Assembly: GCA_020718065.1 (NCBI GenBank)
Contig: DYDE01000016.1
Location: forward strand, 1-45,057
Length of the DNA: 45,057 nt
Direction of reading: 5' to 3'
Origin: Marinifilum sp.
Lineage (GTDB): Bacteria > Bacteroidota > Bacteroidia > Bacteroidales > CG2-30-32-10
Made by a program: the position numbers and the translations under genes. The notes under the pieces are model-generated. The model was not told where the DNA came from and made no database searches. It was given only the letters and a program-made list of their open reading frames with translations. This document shows, piece by piece, positions 27,136 to 36,989 of the stretch (the first letter of the stretch is position 1; every line of letters begins with the position of its first letter).

Positions 27136-27906
27136 ATGTATAAATATATTTTTCGGAATTCTTTATTCTTTGTATCTTTAATTTTACTCGTTATTGCCTG
27201 CAAACCAACAGGTATAATCACAAAATATGAAGCTCAAATTATAGCATTAGACACAACCCATGTAGCAAAAGATGATTCTGTTGCTCTACTTATTATAGCC
27301 CCATACAAACAAAAAATTGAAGCAGAAATGAACCAGGTTATAGGTTACACCACTATTGCCATGGATAAAGGTAAGCCAGAAGCTCTTTTAAGCAATTTTA
27401 TTGCAGATCTTATTTTAAAGAAAGCAAATGACTACTATATCACGTCAGATAGCCAGAAAATAGATATGTGTTTGTTGAATACAGGTGGATTAAGAGCTTC
27501 ATTACCTAATGGAAAAATTTTAAAATCTAATATATTTGATTTAATGCCTTTTAACAATGAATTGGTTGTTATAACTTTGAATGGAGATAAAACAAAAGAG
27601 ATGTTTGAATATATTGTATCCAAAGGGGGAGAACCAATATCTGGTTTTAAAATGGGGATTAAAGATACAAATGCTGTTAACATAATTATAAACAACACAC
27701 CTTTTGATAAATCTAAAGCATATAAAATTGTTACTTCTGATTACTTAGCTAACGGTGGCGACAAAATGATTTTCTTTAATAATCCAATAAAAGTAGAATT
27801 ACTTAATCATCAAATACGCGATGCTATTATAGAATATTTTATTGAAGAGAATAATAAGGGAAATAAGTTAAGATCAAAATTAGATAAAAGGATATACTAT
27901 GAGTAG
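27136..27906 (+). CDS. 5'-nucleotidase C-terminal domain lipoprotein
   Basis: Lipobox LLVIACK; NTGGLRASLPNGKILKSNIFDLMPFNNELVVITLNG. Confidence 0.88.
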   Translation: MYKYIFRNSLFFVSLILLVIACKPTGIITKYEAQIIALDTTHVAKDDSVALLIIAPYKQKIEAEMNQVIGYTTIAMDKGKPEALLSNFIADLILKKANDYYITSDSQKIDMCLLNTGGLRASLPNGKILKSNIFDLMPFNNELVVITLNGDKTKEMFEYIVSKGGEPISGFKMGIKDTNAVNIIINNTPFDKSKAYKIVTSDYLANGGDKMIFFNNPIKVELLNHQIRDAIIEYFIEENNKGNKLRSKLDKRIYYE

Positions 27907-28828
27907 CAGAAGAGATTTTATTAAATCAATGATTATGGGCGGGGCTTTGCTTGGCTTAAATGCTACTCCACTTCGTTTATTAGCCAAAAACAATCTAATT
28001 AAAATTACAATACTTCATACGAATGATACCCATAGTCGTATTGAACCATTTCCTTATTCTGATCCTAAATATCCTGGCTTAGGAGGCTTTGCCAAAAGAG
28101 CTGCACTTATTAAGGAAATCCGAAAAAAAGAACAAAATGTACTCTTACTTGATGCAGGCGATACTTTTCAAGGTTCTCCCTATTTTAATTTTTATGGTGG
28201 TGAGCTTGAATTGAAATTAATGAATGAAATGGGTTACGATGCAGCAACTCTTGGCAATCATGAATTTGATAATGGATTGCTTGGACTCCAAAAACAAATA
28301 CCCAATGCAAAATTCCCTTTTATATGTTCAAATTATGATTTTTCTGATACAATTATAAATGGAATGACAAAACCCTACATTGTTTTAATGAAAGATGATA
28401 TTAAAATTGGCATATTCGGATTGGGTATCGAACTAAAAGGTTTGGTAGATAAAAAGAACTATGGAAACACGCTCTATTTTAACCCCTATGAGAAAGCTGC
28501 AGAATATGCCCATTTATTAAAAAAAGAAAAGAAATGCGATATTGTAATTTGTATGTCTCATTTAGGATATAGCTCAAATGATAAACAAGCTTGCGATTAT
28601 AATTTGGCAAAGCAATCAAAGAACATTGATTTAATAGTTGGCGGACATTCTCATACTTTGCTTAAGAATCCTGTTAAAATGTATAACTCAGATGGGAAAA
28701 TAATATATATTGGACAAGTTGGTTGGGGTGGTGCATACTTAGGGCGATTTGATTTTTATATAGATAAATCAACAAGAAAAAAATTCGTCGAAAACAATAC
28801 AATAAAAATTTTTAATAATCAAGTGTAA
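27899..28828 (+). CDS. Metallophosphatase (5'-nucleotidase N-terminal domain), Tat signal
   Basis: SRRDFIK twin-arginine start; LHTNDTHSRIEP, DAGDTFQGSP, LGNHEFDNG, GGHSHT. Confidence 0.92.
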   Translation: MSSRRDFIKSMIMGGALLGLNATPLRLLAKNNLIKITILHTNDTHSRIEPFPYSDPKYPGLGGFAKRAALIKEIRKKEQNVLLLDAGDTFQGSPYFNFYGGELELKLMNEMGYDAATLGNHEFDNGLLGLQKQIPNAKFPFICSNYDFSDTIINGMTKPYIVLMKDDIKIGIFGLGIELKGLVDKKNYGNTLYFNPYEKAAEYAHLLKKEKKCDIVICMSHLGYSSNDKQACDYNLAKQSKNIDLIVGGHSHTLLKNPVKMYNSDGKIIYIGQVGWGGAYLGRFDFYIDKSTRKKFVENNTIKIFNNQV

Positions 28829-28968
28829 ATATATTTTTTTATTATTTTTTTTTCACAAAAATTTGCCTTCTTGAAATGAATACGCTAAGAAAATGCGTAA
28901 TGTAAGAGTATCAGCAAGTAATAAATTTAAGAACGAAAAAACACAAAAAAAAGGAATAGGAAAGTTAA

Positions 28969-30405
28969 ATGGAAAAGAATTTCGAGACAATTTGGTCAAA
29001 TTGTTTGAATATAATAAAAGATAATATCTCGCATGAGAAGTATAAAACTTGGTTTGAGCCGATTGTACCGGTCAAACTAGAGGAGAATATCCTTACTATT
29101 CAAGTACCAAGTCAATTTTTCTATGAATGGCTTGAAGAAAATTTTGTTGATCTATTAAAATCCACTATAAAAAAAGAATTAGGAACCAAAGGCAGGCTAG
29201 AATATAGTGTTATTATGGATAATTCTTATAATAACAATACTCCTTACACTGTTAAAATTCCTGCTTCAAACAGAAAAGTACTGAATAATTCTCCCATTTC
29301 AATGCCATTAGATATAAATAAAGGAGGGGGATCTTCTATACCCAATCCTTTTATTATTCCTGGCCTGAAAAAAGTCAATGTTCCTTCACAACTTATAGAG
29401 AGTTATTCTTTTGATAATTTTATTGAAGGTGATTGTAACAGATTAGCCCGATCTGCAGGTCTCGCTGTTGCAAATAATCCTGGCAAGACATCTTTTAATC
29501 CTTTACTTATATATAGTAATGTCGGTTTAGGAAAAACACATCTTGCAAATGCAATTGGTATTCAGATAAAAAACAATTTTCCTGAAAAAACTGTATTGTA
29601 TGTTTCATCCGAACAATTTCTAAGTCAATACATAAGTGCTATTAGAAATGATAGTTTGAACGATTTTGTTCATTTTTATCAAATGATTGATGCACTCATA
29701 ATAGATGATATTCAATTTTTTGCTAAGAAAGAAAAAACACAGGATATCTTTTTCCAAATTTTCAATCAACTCCATCAAAGTGGTAAACAGATTGTGATTA
29801 CTTCTGATAAGGCACCAGTTGATATGGAAGGCATAATTCCCCGCTTATTGTCAAGATTTAAATGGGGGCTTTCTGCTGATATTCAAGCACCGGATTTAGA
29901 AACCAGAATTGCAATTTTGCAAAAGAAGCTATATAAAGATGGTGTGGAGATGCCTGAAGATGTTATTGAATATATAGCTTATAGTATTACAACAAATGTG
30001 AGAGAACTAGAAGGTGCATTAATTTCTATGCTTGCACAGTCTTCTCTTAATAAAAAAGAAATTAATCTTGAATTGGCTAAACATATCATTGACAAATTTG
30101 TTATAAGCTCATCAAGAGAGATTTCAATTGATTATATTCAAAAGGTAATTTGTGATTATTTTAGCATTCCTTTAGATGCGATAAATTCTAAAAGCAGAAA
30201 AAGAGAAATAGTTCAAGCTCGTCAGTTGGCAATGTTTTTTTCAAAAAAACTAACTAAAACCTCCCTAGCTTCTATTGGTTTACATTGTGGAAATAAAGAT
30301 CACGCCACAGTTCTTCATTCATGCAGGACTGTTAAGAATTTAATTGATACGGATAAACAATTTAAAGTATATGTTGAAGAGTTAGAGAAAAAGATAAAAC
30401 TTTAA
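28969..30405 (+). CDS. dnaA: Chromosomal replication initiator protein DnaA
   Basis: NPLLIYSNVGLGKTHLANAIG, LIIDDIQFFA, SRFKWGL, and KDHATVLHSCRTV DnaA-box-binding signature. Confidence 0.98.
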   Translation: MEKNFETIWSNCLNIIKDNISHEKYKTWFEPIVPVKLEENILTIQVPSQFFYEWLEENFVDLLKSTIKKELGTKGRLEYSVIMDNSYNNNTPYTVKIPASNRKVLNNSPISMPLDINKGGGSSIPNPFIIPGLKKVNVPSQLIESYSFDNFIEGDCNRLARSAGLAVANNPGKTSFNPLLIYSNVGLGKTHLANAIGIQIKNNFPEKTVLYVSSEQFLSQYISAIRNDSLNDFVHFYQMIDALIIDDIQFFAKKEKTQDIFFQIFNQLHQSGKQIVITSDKAPVDMEGIIPRLLSRFKWGLSADIQAPDLETRIAILQKKLYKDGVEMPEDVIEYIAYSITTNVRELEGALISMLAQSSLNKKEINLELAKHIIDKFVISSSREISIDYIQKVICDYFSIPLDAINSKSRKREIVQARQLAMFFSKKLTKTSLASIGLHCGNKDHATVLHSCRTVKNLIDTDKQFKVYVEELEKKIKL

Positions 30406-30481
30406 TATTGTTTAAAATTCTTGTTAAAAAGCAAGATTATGATTTGAGTTTGTTTAGTTCATGTTTTAATAGTTTCTAGTT

Positions 30482-30532
30482 AAACCACAGATTGCCGGAT
30501 TGATAAAAATCTTTTGCAATTTGTGGTTTTTT
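30482..30532 (+). terminator. Rho-independent-like terminator after dnaA
   Basis: AAACCACAGATTGC...GCAATTTGTGGTTT followed by a T-run. Confidence 0.75.
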
Positions 30533-30546
30533 AATAATACAATGAT

Positions 30547-31251
30547 ATGAAAGGAAAGCTTTATTTAATTCCGGCAACACTTGGTGAATCTGATGTTAAT
30601 TCTGTTATTCCATCAAAAGTATTTGAAATTGTTGAAACACTTGATGAATTTATTGTGGAACAAGAGAAAACTGCACGACATTTTCTAAAAAGCATTGGTT
30701 ATACAAAATCTTTCGATTCTATTATTTTACATCCACTAAATAAACATACTTCCTTTGATGAGATATTACTTTATCTTGACAATGCAGTTAAAGGAAAAAA
30801 TATTGGTATGCTTTCCGAGGCAGGTTGCCCTTGTATTGCAGATCCTGGCAATGTGATTGTAGAAATGGCTCACGAAAAACAAATTCAGGTTATTCCATTG
30901 GTTGGACCTTCTTCTATTTATCTTTCATTAATGGCTTCAGGATTTAATGGACAGAGCTTTGCTTTTAACGGCTATCTGCCTATTGATAAAAAAGATCGTG
31001 CCAGAAGAATTAAAGAACTAGAAACAATAATATATAATAGATCTCAAACACAGATATTTATTGAAACTCCATACAGGAATAATCAGTTAATACAAGATAT
31101 TTTGAAAACATGTAAGGGTGAAACAAAACTATGTATTGCAAGTTGTGTTAGCTTGCCAGATGAATTTATTGTTACCAAAACAATTAATCAATGGCAATTT
31201 AAAATACCTGATTTTAATAAAAAAAATTGCATTTTTCTTTTATACAAATAG
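30547..31251 (+). CDS. SAM-dependent methyltransferase, tetrapyrrole methylase/RsmI-like
   Basis: LYLIPATLGE, GMLSEAGCPCIADPGNVIV, PLVGPSSIYLSLMASGFNGQSFAFNGYLP. Confidence 0.9.
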   Translation: MKGKLYLIPATLGESDVNSVIPSKVFEIVETLDEFIVEQEKTARHFLKSIGYTKSFDSIILHPLNKHTSFDEILLYLDNAVKGKNIGMLSEAGCPCIADPGNVIVEMAHEKQIQVIPLVGPSSIYLSLMASGFNGQSFAFNGYLPIDKKDRARRIKELETIIYNRSQTQIFIETPYRNNQLIQDILKTCKGETKLCIASCVSLPDEFIVTKTINQWQFKIPDFNKKNCIFLLYK

Positions 31252-31284
31252 TTTTAATTATTACCTTTCACAAAAAATAAATTA

Positions 31285-32001
31285 ATGCAAAGCAACAAAA
31301 CAAATATAATTATAACAGGTGCTGGAAAAGGCATAGGTTTTGAGTTGGTGAAATTGTTTGCCTGCATTGAGAACAATAACATAATAGCAATTAGTAGAAA
31401 AATTGATAACCTTCTTGTTTTTTCTGAAAACAAAGAAATAAAACAATCCAGTAAAGTAATTCCGTTTCAATTTGATCTTGAAAATGACAATTACGAAGAA
31501 AAACTTTTACCTTTCATTTTAAAAGTTTCTGATAAAATAGATATTCTTATTAACAATGCAGGTGTTTTAATAAATAAACCATTTTTTCAACAAACAGAAG
31601 ATGATTTTGATAAACAATTTAATGTTAACATTAAATCTGTTTTCAAATTAACAAAATTATTATACCCATATTTAACAAATAATTCACATATTGTAAATAT
31701 AAGTAGTATGGGTGGATTTCAGGGAAGTGCAAAGTTTAAAGGATTATCTTTATATAGTGCAAGCAAAGGAGCTCTTGCTGTATTTACTGAGTGTCTTGCT
31801 GAGGAATTAAAAGATAGAGGAATAAAAGCAAACTGTCTTGCATTAGGTGCTACGCAAACTGAAATGCTGGAAAAAGCATTTCCCGGATTTAAAGCACCGG
31901 TATCAGCTGAAAAAATGGCTATTTTTATTGCTGATTTTGCAATGAATACTCATCATTTTATAAATGGGAAAGTAATACCGGTATCAATTGCAACACCCTA
32001 A
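31285..32001 (+). CDS. SDR family oxidoreductase
   Basis: TGAGKGIG, NNAGV, YSASKGAL. Confidence 0.93.
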   Translation: MQSNKTNIIITGAGKGIGFELVKLFACIENNNIIAISRKIDNLLVFSENKEIKQSSKVIPFQFDLENDNYEEKLLPFILKVSDKIDILINNAGVLINKPFFQQTEDDFDKQFNVNIKSVFKLTKLLYPYLTNNSHIVNISSMGGFQGSAKFKGLSLYSASKGALAVFTECLAEELKDRGIKANCLALGATQTEMLEKAFPGFKAPVSAEKMAIFIADFAMNTHHFINGKVIPVSIATP

Positions 32002-32031
32002 TCTTTTTTATTTTACTTTAAAATAAATTTT

Positions 32032-32039
32032 TATCTTTG
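32032..32039 (+). promoter_or_regulatory. Bacteroidetes -7 element TATCTTTG
   Basis: TAnnTTTG match 33 bp upstream of the ATG at 32073. Confidence 0.45.
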
Positions 32040-32072
32040 AAATAAATTATAACCAATTAAAGAAAAGAAAGT

Positions 32073-32687
32073 ATGAAAAAAATTAGTGTTTTAATAGTAG
32101 GTTTGTTGTTCTTATTTAGTTCAACCAACCTTTTTGCACAGAAAATTAAACTTGTTTCTGGTGATTTGAGCTTTTTAAAAGGTCAAACAAAATTAAATGT
32201 AGAATATATTTATGATGGGATGATGGTTGGTAAAAAAACTGAAGTCGAATACATCAAAGATAGAATGGAAAAATACAATAAAGATGAACCAGGAAAGGGA
32301 GAAAAATGGCTTACAAGTTGGAAAGGTGATAGAACTAAGAGATTTCAACCTAAATTTGAAGAGCTTTTAAATAAATATCTTGAACCTGCTAAAGTAAGCG
32401 TTAGTGCTAATAACTCAGATGCAAAGTACACTTTGGTATTAAAAACTACTTTTACTGATCCAGGTTATAATGTTGGAGTATCAAGAAAACCTTCTTATAT
32501 TGATGTTGAAGTTACATTTATTGAAACTGGAAAATCAGCTACAGAATTAGCTAAAATTACAATGTTGAAAGCACCTGGACAAGACTGGGGTGGCTATGAT
32601 TTTGAAGCAGGTTATAGAATTCAGGAATCTTATGCAAAATCTGGTAAAACACTTGGAGCTTTCTTAATGAAAAAAGCTTTTAAATAA
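32073..32687 (+). CDS. Conserved secreted hypothetical protein
   Basis: Signal peptide; independent ORF flanked by promoter-like motif and terminator. Confidence 0.8.
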   Translation: MKKISVLIVGLLFLFSSTNLFAQKIKLVSGDLSFLKGQTKLNVEYIYDGMMVGKKTEVEYIKDRMEKYNKDEPGKGEKWLTSWKGDRTKRFQPKFEELLNKYLEPAKVSVSANNSDAKYTLVLKTTFTDPGYNVGVSRKPSYIDVEVTFIETGKSATELAKITMLKAPGQDWGGYDFEAGYRIQESYAKSGKTLGAFLMKKAFK

Positions 32688-32705
32688 AACTCTTTTATAT
32701 ATAGG

Positions 32706-32738
32706 ACGCCCTGAACAAAATAGTTTAGGGCGTTTTTT
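32706..32738 (+). terminator. Rho-independent terminator
   Basis: ACGCCCTGAA...TTTAGGGCGT followed by a T-run. Confidence 0.85.
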
Positions 32739-32800
32739 ATTTTCTCAATTGTAATGTTTATCAATTTTTTTATTTTTATTAAATTAAATATGACTGTGAA

Positions 32801-34303
32801 ATGAACAACAAACTTATTATTAAAACTTTATTTATCTCATTATTAACATCTTTCTGTCTGCAGGCTTTTTCTCAAAATACTAAGAAAGATACTACTTTAA
32901 TAAAACTAAAAAATGAAATAGAATTACTGAAAAAGGATAAAGTTTTTAAACATGCTTCATGGAGTATATGTGTGATGTCTCAGAAAACAGGAAAAACAGT
33001 TGCTGAATACAATAGCGAAATGGCACTGACACCTGCTTCTACAATGAAAATTTTCACAACTGCCACAGCATTATCTGTTCTGGGAGGGAATTATAAATTT
33101 GAATCCAAATTGGAATATTCTGGCAAAATTGATTCTAATGGAACATTGCATGGAAATGTTTATATAAATGGAGGTGGAGATCCAACTATTGGTTCTGACA
33201 GGTTTAATAGCACCAATGCTGATGTTGTCTTAAATGAATGGATTGAAAAAATAAAATCAAAAGGAATAAAGAAGATTGATGGAAAAGTGATTGCTGATGC
33301 TAAAATATTTGACAACCAATTGGTTTCTCCTGAATGGACATGGGAGGATATCGGTAATTATTACGGAACCGGTGCATGTGGATTATCAATATATGAAAAT
33401 CAATATCATATTTACTTTAAAGCTGGTAACTTCACTGGGGACTCTGCTAAAATAGAAAGCATATATCCTGAAATTCCTTTTTTAGAATTGACAAACAATG
33501 TTAAAACTGGGAAATCAAATTCTGGGGATAATGTTATTATTTACGGTTCGCCATATTCAAATGGTCGCATTTTGGAAGGAACCGTTCCATTGGGTAAAAG
33601 TAACTATTCTGTTGAAGGCTCTATTCCTGATCCTTCTTTTTTCTTTGCTTATTATTTAAATAAAAAAATGTTGGAAAATGGAATTGCTATAACACAATTA
33701 CCTACAACATTAAGAATAATGAAATTAAATAAAGAGACAATTGATACTGCAAGGGTTTTGATCGCAAATTATTTTTCACCAAATCTCGAAAGTATTGTTT
33801 ATTATACAAATCTAAAGAGTGTAAATACTTTTGCTGAGCATATGCTAAAAATGATGGGTGCAAAGAAAAAAGGGGAAGGCTCATTTGATGCAGGAGCAAA
33901 AGTGGTGGGGGATTTTCTTTCTTCCAAGAAAATAGATATTGCTGGTTTTAATATGAATGACGGAAGTGGTTTATCTCCATTAGATAAAGTTACTACCAAA
34001 CAGATGGCTGGATTTCTTTTACAATTTATAAACGACCCTGCCTACGAAGCTTTTTATAATTCACTTCCTATTGCGGGAAAAAGTGGTTCTATTGCATCTC
34101 TTTTTAAGGGAACTGTCGCAGAAAATAACCTGAGAGCTAAAAGTGGTTTTTTATCAAGTGTTAGGGCTTTTGCTGGTTATGTTAAAAATAAAAGCAATGA
34201 TATGCTTTCGTTTTCAATAATTGTCAACAATTATGATTGTAAGCCACTGGAAATGAAATCAAAACTTGAAAATTTAATGTTGCTAATTGCAGAGCTTGAA
34301 TAG
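32801..34303 (+). CDS. dacB: D-alanyl-D-alanine carboxypeptidase/endopeptidase (PBP4, S13 family)
   Basis: TPASTMKIFTTATAL (SxxK), NGGGDPTIGSDRF, NDGSGLSPLDKVTT, GKSGSI (KSG). Confidence 0.92.
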   Translation: MNNKLIIKTLFISLLTSFCLQAFSQNTKKDTTLIKLKNEIELLKKDKVFKHASWSICVMSQKTGKTVAEYNSEMALTPASTMKIFTTATALSVLGGNYKFESKLEYSGKIDSNGTLHGNVYINGGGDPTIGSDRFNSTNADVVLNEWIEKIKSKGIKKIDGKVIADAKIFDNQLVSPEWTWEDIGNYYGTGACGLSIYENQYHIYFKAGNFTGDSAKIESIYPEIPFLELTNNVKTGKSNSGDNVIIYGSPYSNGRILEGTVPLGKSNYSVEGSIPDPSFFFAYYLNKKMLENGIAITQLPTTLRIMKLNKETIDTARVLIANYFSPNLESIVYYTNLKSVNTFAEHMLKMMGAKKKGEGSFDAGAKVVGDFLSSKKIDIAGFNMNDGSGLSPLDKVTTKQMAGFLLQFINDPAYEAFYNSLPIAGKSGSIASLFKGTVAENNLRAKSGFLSSVRAFAGYVKNKSNDMLSFSIIVNNYDCKPLEMKSKLENLMLLIAELE

Positions 34304-34318
34304 TAAATTAAATAATTT

Positions 34319-34475
34319 TTATTCAAAAGAAATTTGCATATCATCAATATAACCAACTTCTTTATTGGGTGACCATACAAAAACTTGAATATAGCATTTT
34401 TAGGTAGATTATTTGTAATATCTATTGACTCAGAAACTAAAGTCCAAGAGTATTTATCTTTAATAAAATCCTAAA
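34319..34475 (-). pseudogene. Remnant C-terminus of a secreted/adhesion-type protein
   Basis: Minus strand reads DFIKDKYSWTLVSESIDITNNLPKNA, frameshift, QVFVWSPNKEVGYIDDMQISFE*; no ORF start. Confidence 0.6.
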
Positions 34476-34504
34476 AGAAATGAAGGTTTTTAATAAATTT
34501 TAAA

Positions 34505-35911
34505 TTATTTACTTAGTTTGCCAATAATTTCCTGATATTTAGTTAATCCTTTAAGATTATTGAGCATATTGTCTTTAAGCATACGGTCTTTATCATTAAA
34601 ACCTAAAGAAATAGCCTTTTCAAGGGCATTAAAAGCTTTGTCGGTATTGCCTTGTAATGAATTTAAGCAGGCTTCAAAATAATAATGATCGGTGTTTGTG
34701 GGATCAACTAAAGCATATATTTTAATATATTTGCTTGCATCTTCCAGTTTATTTGCATTTAAAGCGCCTGATGAATTCATATAGGCTACAAGACTTAAAT
34801 AGCTCAATGTTCGTTTCATTAAAAGTACTTCTTGAATATTACTAATGTCTATTGTTTTTTTATTAATTTTCTCCATTTCTTTGTTCCACCAAGTTGTATC
34901 TTTAGTAATCATAGCTTCAGAATACGTTTGTTGGAGTTTGTTCTCTCTAACTGCTATTTGTTCTTTCTGTTTCATTATTTTGTTTAATGCAGATGAGGCT
35001 TCTATTTCTTTAAGCATTTTCTGGTATTCTGAAATGTCCGTTAGTTGGTCAAAGAAGCTTATAATTTTTTCATACATCTGGTATTCATTGTAAATATCTT
35101 TATTTCGGTTGAAAGTTTCTAATTGTTTCTGGTAACGAAGTAGTGTATTAATCAATAATGTGTCCTTTCTTGCAATGAAGTTATCTCTTGCAGCATTAAA
35201 TTCCATCCATATAAATGCTTCTGATAGAATAGACTTAGTAGGCCATTCGTGTTTTCCATTAAATACTTCGATATAATGTTTGAACCCCATATTTGTTAAA
35301 TCTTTATCGAGTTGGTTCATTTCCGACATATTGAAATCGGCATTGCCAACAAAACCAAGATATGAAAATTTGTTTTCAATTGGTTTGTTCATGCCTGGAA
35401 AACCTGCACCACAACCAATAACACCATTTATTCCACCCTTAGTTATTGCAACTAAACTGGCTACCCTAGAACCACCAGAAAATCCCATTGTATATATCCG
35501 ACGTTTGTCGATATTAAATTTTAAAAAGATATCATCAAAAAGAATATCAATCATTTTGCTGTTAGTTTGCCAATCTAATCCATTTTTTGAGAAATCGGAA
35601 CCAACAACAATATATCCGAATCTTTCTGCATCATCTTTAATTAGATCTACAGGTAATTTTCCATTTCCATGTGGGTCGAAAGCAAATATAACAGCTGTGT
35701 TTTTATCAGCATCGTAATTTGATGGCACATAAATGCAATATTTAACTGTTGCATCTTTAATACAAGTTAAGTTTGTATTTACTTTGCCATAGGTAATTTT
35801 AATTGTATCATTATTACCATTGTTTTTCTTACGAGAATGTTTTGAATTGCAAGAAAAACAAATAACAGGAACAATTAAAAAAAGAAATAAATATTTGATG
35901 CGATTTTTCAT
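34505..35911 (-). CDS. Alpha/beta hydrolase (PHB depolymerase/esterase-like) with C-terminal TPR region, lipoprotein
   Basis: Lipobox VICFSC; GFSGGSRVASLVA nucleophile elbow; FAFDPHGNGKLP; DPTNTDHYYFEACLNSLQGNTDKAFNALEKAI. Confidence 0.82.
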   Translation of the reverse strand: MKNRIKYLFLFLIVPVICFSCNSKHSRKKNNGNNDTIKITYGKVNTNLTCIKDATVKYCIYVPSNYDADKNTAVIFAFDPHGNGKLPVDLIKDDAERFGYIVVGSDFSKNGLDWQTNSKMIDILFDDIFLKFNIDKRRIYTMGFSGGSRVASLVAITKGGINGVIGCGAGFPGMNKPIENKFSYLGFVGNADFNMSEMNQLDKDLTNMGFKHYIEVFNGKHEWPTKSILSEAFIWMEFNAARDNFIARKDTLLINTLLRYQKQLETFNRNKDIYNEYQMYEKIISFFDQLTDISEYQKMLKEIEASSALNKIMKQKEQIAVRENKLQQTYSEAMITKDTTWWNKEMEKINKKTIDISNIQEVLLMKRTLSYLSLVAYMNSSGALNANKLEDASKYIKIYALVDPTNTDHYYFEACLNSLQGNTDKAFNALEKAISLGFNDKDRMLKDNMLNNLKGLTKYQEIIGKLSK

Positions 35912-36157
35912 TGGTTTTGTGTTAATTATAAAAAAAAAGAGAGATTCACACTTTAAATGAATACATACAAAAATAATTTATTTACAGTTTTTTTCAAACT
36001 TATTTTAATTTTTATCTTTAAATCAATAGCTGGTATAAAAAACAGGGGAAAATACTCATAAAAAAGAGCAGCATTATGGTTACTTTTGTATTTAATTTTC
36101 GTATTAATAAATGTTAAGCAATATTTATTATCTCTTAATAATTATTGTGATAAAATG

Positions 36158-36958
36158 AAAAAAAGAATTACTTTAGATTCAAAACTTAAATCTTATATAG
36201 CATTAGCAATGGGGGTATTGGGTGTTGGAGACATGAATGCTCAGATTATATATAAGGATCCTCCTGACAAGACTATTTCTGAAAATAATGATACTGTTAG
36301 AATTAAGTTTGACAATGATGCTACAATAGATTTTATTATTAGGAAAAATGTTTTTCCAACCAGTCAAACTATATCTTTGATACCAAATTCTGGTAATTCA
36401 AATATTGGAACTTCAATTTATATCGCTGCAATGGGGTTGAATGAACCAATTACTTTAGGTAATTCGCATTGGGTCAATAATTCGGTGGGTTATTTGGCAG
36501 GTTCTTATTCTGGAAGTTATTGGGGAAACTTTGGTGATAGTCTTGATCACTATATTGGATGCAAGTTTAAAATAGGGAGTAACAATCATCTTGGATGGAT
36601 TAGGGTTGGCGATATTCCTCCTAATGCATCTTCTTGTACAGTTAAAGATTGGGCATATAACACAACATCTGGTGATCCGATAAATGCCGGACAAACAACC
36701 ATTGTTGGAATTGATAAGAATAAAGTTGATGAAATTATTAAGATATCTAATTTCAACAATCGATTAATTATAAATAACCCTAATATTTCTAATAAAGGTG
36801 TTATTACAATAAGTAATATTCTTGGACAGCAAATGAAAAACGTTCCTGTTTCTGATAAAAAGATGACAATAGATTTAAGCAGTTTTACTCCTGGTATTTA
36901 TCTTCTCTCTATCTGTAATGGAAAAAACACTGTTACCCGAAAGTTTAGTGTGAAGTAA
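36158..36958 (+). CDS. T9SS type A sorting domain-containing protein
   Basis: Start MKKRITLDSKLKSYIALAMGVLGVGDMNAQ; C-terminus ISNILGQQMKNVPVSDKKMTIDLSSFTPGIYLLSICNG. Confidence 0.8.
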   Translation, partial: KKRITLDSKLKSYIALAMGVLGVGDMNAQIIYKDPPDKTISENNDTVRIKFDNDATIDFIIRKNVFPTSQTISLIPNSGNSNIGTSIYIAAMGLNEPITLGNSHWVNNSVGYLAGSYSGSYWGNFGDSLDHYIGCKFKIGSNNHLGWIRVGDIPPNASSCTVKDWAYNTTSGDPINAGQTTIVGIDKNKVDEIIKISNFNNRLIINNPNISNKGVITISNILGQQMKNVPVSDKKMTIDLSSFTPGIYLLSICNGKNTVTRKFSVK

Positions 36959-36989
36959 TAATTCTATAATAAAACAATAATAAAGCCTA

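Noticed and set aside
26980-28968. oriC near dnaA, suggested by the change in dominant gene strand around 27 kb
   Set aside because: No cluster of TTATCCACA-like boxes seen in the intergenic regions flanking the 27136-28828 genes or dnaA; dnaA in Bacteroidetes is not always at oriC. GC-skew over the genome would be needed.
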